Part shown: positions 7,814 through 14,048 of the stretch, piece after piece
How the letters are laid out: every line of letters starts with the position of its first letter
Numbering within the stretch: position 1 is the first letter of the stretch
Source: Deltaproteobacteria bacterium
Lineage (GTDB): Bacteria > Desulfobacterota > DSM-4660 > Desulfatiglandales > HGW-15
NCBI GenBank assembly: GCA_019308985.1
Contig: JAFDHB010000102.1
Location: forward strand, 1 to 14,048
DNA length: 14,048 bases
Reading direction: 5' to 3'
Position numbers and translations under genes: made by a program
The notes under the pieces: model-generated
The model's input: only the letters and a program-made list of their open reading frames with translations
The model's database searches: none
Told to the model about the DNA's origin: nothing

Positions 7814-7842
7814 ATACTATATTTTGCCACCTGAAAAATCAA
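7814..7842 (-). promoter_or_regulatory. Candidate sigma-70 promoter for zapB-zapA
   Basis: On the minus strand TTGATT (plus 7837-7842) is separated by exactly 17 nt from TAGTAT (plus 7814-7819), placing a start near 7807, about 29 nt before the zapB ATG. The -35 box lies immediately past the U-run of the atp terminator, so the two signals are packed side by side. Confidence 0.5.
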
Positions 7843-7843
7843 T

Positions 7844-7870
7844 AAAAAAGGCAAGCACTGGCTTGCCTTG
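7844..7870 (-). terminator. Rho-independent terminator closing the atp operon
   Basis: Read on the minus strand, GGCAAGC-CAGT-GCTTGCC forms a perfect 7-bp stem with a 4-nt loop (arms at plus 7861-7867 and 7850-7856), directly followed by TTTTTT (plus 7844-7849). It starts 35 nt after the atpC stop codon. This is the clearest terminator in the window. Confidence 0.92.
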
Positions 7871-7904
7871 CAATACTCCCCTAACGCGACTCGTTAATGA
7901 TCTA

Positions 7905-8315
7905 CTACTTAACCTTTTGAGCCACCTTTAGTCTCGCAGTGGCCCTTCTGAGTGCCGCCTCCGCCCGGTGAAAGTCGATATCCTTGGTCCTCCTATCCAT
8001 CGCCAGCCTCTCCTGGGCCCTCTGGATAGCACGCTGGGCCCGCTCCACATCTATCTCCGTGGCCCTCTCCGCAGCGTCCACCAGGACAGAAACCTTGTTG
8101 TTTGAAACCTCTGCAAACCCTGTGGTGACTGCGAATAACTCGGTCTCCGATCCGGATGTGTACCTGATCTCTCCAGGAACTATCCCTGACAGGAATAGCG
8201 CGTGCCCGGGCAGTATGCCGAATTCTCCATCGGTCCCAGGGGCCACAACCATATCGACCTCCCGGCTGACCAGGACTCTTTCGGGTGTGACCAACTCCAA
8301 AAACAGCTTTTCCAT
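7905..8315 (-). CDS. atpC: F1Fo ATP synthase epsilon subunit
   Basis: 136 aa, normal for epsilon. The protein caps the foot of the gamma shaft, contacts the c-ring and can inhibit ATP hydrolysis. The N-terminal beta-sandwich begins LFLELVTPERVLVSREVDMV and contains the family motif PGTDGEFGILPGHA (26-39). The C-terminal two-helix domain (about 88-134) has the expected ERAQRAIQRAQERL repeat-like helices and a second helix of AEAALRRATARL type. It starts 22 nt after atpD, is last in the operon and is followed by the terminator. Confidence 0.96.
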   Translation of the reverse strand: MEKLFLELVTPERVLVSREVDMVVAPGTDGEFGILPGHALFLSGIVPGEIRYTSGSETELFAVTTGFAEVSNNKVSVLVDAAERATEIDVERAQRAIQRAQERLAMDRRTKDIDFHRAEAALRRATARLKVAQKVK

Positions 8316-8337
8316 CAGTCGTTAATCCCCTATTCTA

Positions 8338-9795
<1,458 letters not shown>

Positions 9796-9806
9796 CTATC
9801 CCCTCG

Positions 9807-10676
9807 TTATCTTAATGCCTCCGCGCCGCCCACAATGTCCATGAGTTCAGCGGTAATTGCCGCCTGCCTGGCCTTATTGTACGCCAAGGTAAGGTTGTCT
9901 ATCATTTCAGAGCAATTCTTTGTAGCGTTGTCCATTGCAGCCATCCGGGCCGCATGCTCACAGGTTTCGTTCTGAAGGAATGCATTGAGGATCTGCACGG
10001 CGATATGCTTTGGCAGCAACTCTATAAGCAACTCTTCTGCTCCCGGTTCACACAGGTACTCGGCTATACCAACGGAGGGCTCCTCCACTCTGGGCGGCTC
10101 AATCGGGATGAGCTTGGTAATGGTCGGCTCCTGTCTGGCCATACTTATGAAGCGGGCATAGACCATGTAGGCCTCGTCGATTTCCTGTTGCATGTATCTG
10201 TCGATCAAGTCTCTCGCCATTTGGTTGACGAAGGATATGTCTACCGCGCCATATATATTAGTATGGCTCACGGTGATGGGGTAATCCCTTTTTCTGAAGT
10301 AATCGCGGCCCTTTTTCCCGACAAGAGTGAGGCTGCATTGCCTACCCGAGGCCTTTTGCTCCTTCATCCATTTTTCCGCCCTCGTGATGAGATTCACATT
10401 GAAGCTGCCGCAAAGCCCCCTGTCTGCCGTAAAGTGGACCACCTCAATCCTGGATACCTGCTCTCTCTTCATGAGCAGCGGGTGGATCTCCGGCTCGATC
10501 CTGGCCGCCAAGTTTGACAAGACCTCTGAGAATTTTCTGGCATAGGGCTCAAAATTCTCCATCTTGCCCTGAGTGGACCGCAGCTTTGCAGCCGCTACCA
10601 TATTCATGGCCATTGTAATCTGCCTCGTCTTCTTGACAGCCCCTATCTTTCTAAGGATGTCCCTCAAAGTTGCCAT
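9807..10676 (-). CDS. atpG: F1Fo ATP synthase gamma subunit
   Basis: 289 aa. Gamma is the rotating central shaft that couples proton flow to catalysis. The N-terminal helix MATLRDILRKIGAVKKTRQI with MAMNMVAAAKLR (22-33) and the C-terminal helix block YNKARQAAITAELMDIVGGAEAL are the most conserved parts of the family, and both are intact. The start is ATG 10676 with AGAAGAGG just upstream; an in-frame TTG at 10691 would add five residues but has its purine run directly abutting the codon. It begins 73 nt after atpA. Confidence 0.98.
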   Translation of the reverse strand: MATLRDILRKIGAVKKTRQITMAMNMVAAAKLRSTQGKMENFEPYARKFSEVLSNLAARIEPEIHPLLMKREQVSRIEVVHFTADRGLCGSFNVNLITRAEKWMKEQKASGRQCSLTLVGKKGRDYFRKRDYPITVSHTNIYGAVDISFVNQMARDLIDRYMQQEIDEAYMVYARFISMARQEPTITKLIPIEPPRVEEPSVGIAEYLCEPGAEELLIELLPKHIAVQILNAFLQNETCEHAARMAAMDNATKNCSEMIDNLTLAYNKARQAAITAELMDIVGGAEALR

Positions 10677-10749
10677 TAACCTCTTCTCCAACCCCCCTTT
10701 TCGCGACTTGATCGCTCCGTTGACAAGGATCTCCCCTTCTCTCTCTTTA

Positions 10750-12273
10750 CTACATCATGGTCTTACTAGGTTGAAAAACGCCCTTGAAATCATCAAGGGC
10801 TTTCTTCAGCTTCTCTTCCAGCTCCTCGCTGATGTCGTTCTTTTCCTTGATCTCCTGCAGCAGTTCAGGGTGCTTACTGTCCATGTACTCGAGCATCTGA
10901 CTTTCATATTCGCTGACCGCCTCTACGGGCCATTCATCGAGGTAGCCATAGGTGCCGGCAAACAGGATCATTACCTGTTTTTCCGCTGACATGGGTTTGT
11001 ATTGGGGCTGTTTCAATACCTCCACCAATCTTCTTCCCCTCTCCAGCTGCCTCTGGGTGGCCTTGTCCAGGTCGCTTCCAAATTGAGCAAATGCCTCCAG
11101 CTCCCGGTATTGTGCCATGTCCAATCTGAGACTTCCCCCCACCTTTCTCATTCCCTTGGTCTGGGCAGCGCCTCCAACCCGGGAAACCGAGAGCCCGACA
11201 TTAATAGCAGGCCTGATACCGGAGAAGAAAAGCCCTGGTTCAAGGTATACCTGGCCGTCGGTGATGGAAATCACGTTAGTGGGGATATAGGCAGAAACGT
11301 CACCCGCCTGGGTCTCTATAATGGGCAACGCGGTCAATGAACCCCCTCCCAGTTCATCGTTCAACTTCGCTGCCCTCTCCAGGAGCCTGGAGTGGTTATA
11401 AAAAATATCACCCGGGAATGCCTCGCGCCCCGGCGGCCGCCGGAGGAGCAATGAGACCTGCCTGTAAGCAGCCGCTTGTTTTGACAGGTCGTCATAGATA
11501 ATCAGCGCATGTTTTCCATTGTCCCTGTAATACTCACCAATTGCGCACCCAGCGTAAGGGGCTATAAACTGTTGAGTTGCAGGATCGCTGGCACAAGCCG
11601 ATACCACGGTGGTGTATTCCATAGCCCCATGCCTTTGCAGGGTATCCACCACTTGGGCCACCGTGGATTTCTTCTGTCCGACAGCCACGTAGATGCAGTA
11701 GACATCAGTGTCTCTCTGGTTTATTATTGCATCAATACAGATGGCCGTCTTTCCAATTTGTCTGTCACCGATTATCAATTCCCGCTGTCCCCTGCCAATG
11801 GGCGTCATTGCATCAATCGCCTTGATGCCGGTGTACATGGGCTCCTTCACAGGCTGCCTCGCGATCACGCCGGGAGCCACCATCTCTATCCTCCTGAACT
11901 CGGTGGCATTTATGGGGCCCTTCCCATCCAAGGGCTGCCCCACCGCGTCGATAACCCTCCCGAGGACCGCCTCTCCCACAGGGATCTGGGCGATCCTGCC
12001 GGTCCTCTTCACCGTGTCACCTTCCTTTATCCCCGTATCGTCACCCATGATTGCGACGCCTACGTTGTCCTCCTCCAGATTAAGGCAAAGGCCATACACT
12101 CCGCCCGGGAATTCAAGCATCTCCATGGCCATGGCGTTCTCTACGCCATACACCCGAGCGATCCCGTCACCAACAGAGATAACGGTGCCGGTCTCGCTCA
12201 TCTCTATCTTCCTATCATAATCCTTAATCTGGTCCCTTATGATTTGACTAATCTCTTCTGCTCGTATCTCCAT
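10750..12273 (-). CDS. atpA: F1Fo ATP synthase alpha subunit
   Basis: 507 aa, normal length. Alpha alternates with beta in the F1 hexamer and holds non-catalytic nucleotide sites. It begins [16 protein letters not shown], has the beta-barrel domain with [20 protein letters not shown], and a P-loop at 169-176 reading GDRQIGKT, where GDRQTGKT is the common form. The Walker B region [17 protein letters not shown] and the arginine-finger region [20 protein letters not shown] block (here [15 protein letters not shown] and [15 protein letters not shown]) are intact. The ATG at 12273 follows a 71-nt spacer that contains a short inverted repeat derived from the same repeat family as the element at 6879-7033. 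Confidence 0.99.
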   Translation of the reverse strand: MEIRAEEISQIIRDQIKDYDRKIEMSETGTVISVGDGIARVYGVENAMAMEMLEFPGGVYGLCLNLEEDNVGVAIMGDDTGIKEGDTVKRTGRIAQIPVGEAVLGRVIDAVGQPLDGKGPINATEFRRIEMVAPGVIARQPVKEPMYTGIKAIDAMTPIGRGQRELIIGDRQIGKTAICIDAIINQRDTDVYCIYVAVGQKKSTVAQVVDTLQRHGAMEYTTVVSACASDPATQQFIAPYAGCAIGEYYRDNGKHALIIYDDLSKQAAAYRQVSLLLRRPPGREAFPGDIFYNHSRLLERAAKLNDELGGGSLTALPIIETQAGDVSAYIPTNVISITDGQVYLEPGLFFSGIRPAINVGLSVSRVGGAAQTKGMRKVGGSLRLDMAQYRELEAFAQFGSDLDKATQRQLERGRRLVEVLKQPQYKPMSAEKQVMILFAGTYGYLDEWPVEAVSEYESQMLEYMDSKHPELLQEIKEKNDISEELEEKLKKALDDFKGVFQPSKTMM

Positions 12274-12302
12274 CAGCTCTATTCACCCCTTTTTCAATAA
12301 TC

Positions 12303-12357
12303 GATGGCTTCGTAAAAAGTCCACCACGCGGGGAATCGGGGTTTCTACGAAGCCATC
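12303..12357. repeat. 55-bp inverted repeat at the atpH-atpA junction, related to the foldback element
   Basis: GATGGCTTCGTA (12303-12314) is perfectly inverted at TACGAAGCCATC (12346-12357), separated by 31 nt. GATGGCTTCGTAAAAAGTCC (12303-12322) is the exact reverse complement of 7013-7032, the right end of the 155-bp element. It reads like a miniature or internally deleted copy. Its right arm contains the atpH stop codon and the codons for its last residues (Met-Ala-Ser). In the mRNA it would form a 12-bp stem between atpH and atpA without a U-tail. Confidence 0.7.
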
Positions 12358-12849
12358 AATGATTCTTTCAGCCCTCCCAATTGGGCCTTTATACTCCCGT
12401 CTAATACCAAATCCCCTATCCTAACCACAATGCCTCCTACCAGGCCCTTTTCCTCCTTCACATCGAGTTTGATGACCTTTGAAGTCAGTTTTTCAAGGGC
12501 CCTCACCAGGTCCCCCTTTAATTCATCGCTCAGTGGTGCCGGGGTCAGCACCTGTGCCCTTGCGATATTTGAAAATTCGTCCATGAGCTTTTCATAATAG
12601 GCCGTAATATCTGCAATGGCCCTCATCCTTTCCTTTTCAAGCAAGAGATTCAAAAAACTCTTTACCCCAACTGAATAGCCGTTCTTTTCCAACAGGGCAT
12701 TCAAGAGCCGTTTCCGTTCCGCCAAAGGGAACACACGATTTGTAAGTGCATGAATGAATTCGGTATTGTCCTGGCAAAAGCTGGAGAAATCCTTGAGCGA
12801 GACTGAAAAGGGCCTTGGCGTATCTCTTTGAGACTTTTGAGCTAATCAA
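12345..12849 (-). pseudogene. atpH: F1Fo ATP synthase delta subunit gene, interrupted by a frameshift with apparent internal loss
   Basis: Delta joins the peripheral stalk to the top of F1. The N-terminus MISSKVSKRYAKALFSLA is read from a TTG at 12849 that overlaps the atpF stop (TTGA), with GGAAGG upstream. From about 12797 the family-like sequence continues only in another frame: LKDFSSFCQDNTEFIHALTN, then RVFPLAERKRLLNALLEK, FLNLLLEKERM and VKEEKGLVGGIVVRIGDLVLDGS. Without the switch the first frame leaves delta-like sequence and stops after 70 codons. By eye against E. coli delta, the stretch from the YAKA motif to the proline before the next helix is about 12 residues short. Total length (505 nt) is one more than a multiple of three, fitting a loss of about 35 nt. 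An internal GTG at 12734 opens a 129-codon frame but lacks the whole N-terminal F1-binding helices. Either a genuine mutation or a sequencing/assembly error could cause this; loss of delta should impair ATP synthase. Confidence 0.82.
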
Positions 12850-13526
12850 TGTACCTTCCCCACCCTTTCAATAAAATCGTTGACTAGACGAACTTGGTCC
12901 TCCTCGGTGATCTTTTTTGCAATTATTTCCTGGGCCTGTTGAGCCGCTAACTCCACCACTTCTTCCTTTAAGCGCTCCTTGGCCGATTGAATCTCCTGTT
13001 TTATGGAGAATTCGGCCTGCTCCAGGATCTTCCGAACCCTATCGCGGGCCTCGGCAACAATTCGATCCCTCTCGCTCTCTCCCTGCCTCCTGTATTCTTG
13101 GATGATCCTCTCTCTCTCATTTTCGAATTCTTTCAGCTTGTTCTCGATCTCCCTGTATTTCCTTTCGGCCTCTTCCTTTTCCCTCTTCAAGGCTTCCATC
13201 TTTTCCCTGATCTCTTCAGTGCGTTTCGTCAACAGGGTCTTTATATCCGCCTTCTTTAGGGCCCATACAAGGATTATCACTAAGAGGGCAAAATTGATAA
13301 ATCTGTACAACAGGTCCAAGAGATCCGCGCTGCGGTCAGCAGCATGCCCATTGTCCCCGCCTCCTTCATGTTCGCCGACCTGGGCGCTTGTGTTCGTCTC
13401 CCCGTGGCCTGTCGCCGTGGGCCTTTCACCGGAAACAGCCTGAGCGCAGAGGAACAGGGGAAAGACGACGAGGATAAGGGTTATTACCAATATGTATTTC
13501 TTCTTCTTGCTATTCGCCCGCAACAT
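12846..13526 (-). CDS. atpF: F1Fo ATP synthase b subunit with N-terminal signal peptide
   Basis: 226 aa from ATG 13526 (TGATG overlap with the b' stop, GGGGAGGAG about 7-10 nt upstream); a TTG one codon earlier is also possible. Peripheral-stalk subunit anchored in the membrane. Residues 1-30 look like a Sec signal: SKKKK, then the hydrophobic YILVITLILVVFPLFL and a probable cleavage after AQA. A Gly/His/Glu-rich linker (31-64) precedes the true anchor helix (about 69-90, DLLYRFINFALLVIILVWAL), and residues about 95-215 form a long charged coiled coil reaching delta/F1. A b subunit with a cleavable-looking leader and periplasmic linker is a feature I associate with Desulfobacterota. It is paired with the shorter b' just upstream. 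Confidence 0.93.
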   Translation of the reverse strand: MLRANSKKKKYILVITLILVVFPLFLCAQAVSGERPTATGHGETNTSAQVGEHEGGGDNGHAADRSADLLDLLYRFINFALLVIILVWALKKADIKTLLTKRTEEIREKMEALKREKEEAERKYREIENKLKEFENERERIIQEYRRQGESERDRIVAEARDRVRKILEQAEFSIKQEIQSAKERLKEEVVELAAQQAQEIIAKKITEEDQVRLVNDFIERVGKVH

Positions 13527-13951
13527 CAAAGGCTCCTCCCCAAGATCTTTTCGGCGAGTTCCCTGGAAAAACCAGCGACTTCCTCTTCCAAAGACCTCCG
13601 GACATCCAACAGGGCCTGCTCCATTTCCTTCCTCGCCCTTTCCAGCCTTTCACTGGCCTGTTGTGTAGCATCTTGAATCAATTCCTTTTCCCGATCGAGG
13701 CCTTCGTTCTTAAGACGCTCCTTTACCTGGAATCCCTCCTTTCTCACGTTTTCGACGTTTTCACTCAGCTCCTTTTCGTAGCCGGCCGCACTGCTCCTTA
13801 GTTCCTCGATGGAAGCCAGGAAAGATCTCATTTCCTCGTTGCGCCTTCCGACCATTTTGCGAATTGGTTTGTAAAGGATGATATTTAAGACAAACAGGAG
13901 AAAGAGGAAGTTGGCGACTTGGATTAGCAGAGAATAGTCTATTTTCAGCAT
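13526..13951 (-). CDS. atpF': F1Fo ATP synthase b' subunit
   Basis: 141 aa from ATG 13951, with GAGGTG about 8 nt upstream. The open frame extends upstream to 14026, but the family sequence begins MLKIDYSLLIQVANFLFL. One transmembrane helix (about 9-28) is followed by YKPIRKMVGRRNEEMRS, the typical membrane-exit segment of b-type subunits, and then coiled coil to the end. With b it would form a heterodimeric stalk as in chloroplasts and other bacteria with two b-type genes. It is the first gene of the F1 cluster; atpB and atpE do not precede it within the window. Confidence 0.92.
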   Translation of the reverse strand: MLKIDYSLLIQVANFLFLLFVLNIILYKPIRKMVGRRNEEMRSFLASIEELRSSAAGYEKELSENVENVRKEGFQVKERLKNEGLDREKELIQDATQQASERLERARKEMEQALLDVRRSLEEEVAGFSRELAEKILGRSL

Positions 13952-13993
13952 ATTACAATCACACCTCTTGTTTGTGAAAAATGTTTCAAGGGT

Positions 13994-14026
13994 AATGCCT
14001 TTTACAAAAAAAAGAGGCATTGTCAA
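13994..14026 (-). promoter_or_regulatory. Candidate atp operon promoter overlapping an inverted repeat
   Basis: On the minus strand TTGACA (plus 14021-14026, a perfect -35 hexamer) is followed after 16 nt by TAAAAG (plus 13999-14004), about 50 nt before the atpF' ATG. The inverted repeat AATGCCT/AGGCATT (14015-14021 and 13994-14000 in plus coordinates) brackets the spacer and -10 box, around an intervening T-rich run. It may be an operator, or the stem of a terminator for an upstream gene outside the window. The -10 match is weak. Confidence 0.35.
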
Positions 14027-14048
14027 AACTTTTTCTGCAACGAGTCTT

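Noticed and set aside
11509..12300. 263-codon plus-strand frame opposite atpA
   Set aside because: It is a shadow of atpA with no independent start signal or recognisable protein features.
12345..12734. Treating the 129-codon GTG-started frame as a complete short delta subunit
   Set aside because: It lacks the N-terminal helices needed to bind alpha, and the missing N-terminus is present just upstream in another frame, so a broken full-length gene explains it better.
12780..12810. Programmed ribosomal frameshift in atpH
   Set aside because: There is no slippery run or rare-codon plus stem-loop signal, and a frameshift alone would not account for the roughly 12 missing residues.

Overview
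The window is a run of housekeeping genes, all on the minus strand, from what looks like an anaerobic Desulfobacterota ('Deltaproteobacteria') genome. The pointers are a b/b' pair of ATP synthase stator genes in which b carries a signal peptide, an F1 operon without the a and c subunit genes, RNase Y next to zapB-zapA, a 2-hydroxyacyl-CoA-dehydratase-type activase, and a foldback repeat with TTTTTACGA-type ends like those I recall from that phylum. The taxonomic call is inference from gene content and sequence flavour, not a search result.

In the direction of transcription (right to left): (1) 14048-7905 holds the F1/stator operon in the order atpF', atpF, atpH, atpA, atpG, atpD, atpC, closed by a clean intrinsic terminator at 7844-7870. 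(2) A promoter embedded beside that terminator probably starts zapB-zapA (7778-7159). (3) 7158-6400 is a 759-bp gap with no credible gene. It holds a candidate terminator with an overlapping alternative hairpin, a 155-bp foldback/MITE-like element (6879-7033) and a perfect GC hairpin. (4) rny (RNase Y), polA (DNA polymerase I), a COG0731-type radical SAM protein and the N-terminal part of a large BcrAD/BadFG-type activase follow, closely spaced, to the window edge.

The ATP synthase genes encode the catalytic head (alpha, beta, gamma, epsilon) and peripheral stalk (b, b', delta). The membrane rotor and a subunit (atpB, atpE) must lie elsewhere. ZapA and ZapB act on the FtsZ ring, RNase Y in mRNA decay and PolA in Okazaki-fragment and repair synthesis.

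The least ordinary observations are these. atpH is broken: its N-terminal and C-terminal halves are in different frames, and about 12 residues are missing at the junction, consistent with a loss of roughly 35 nt. The last codons and stop of atpH lie inside a small inverted repeat that shares 20 identical bases with the foldback element 5.3 kb away. PolA has lost most catalytic residues of its proofreading domain. I did not find a wholly new multi-gene system; the window is mostly conserved core genes.
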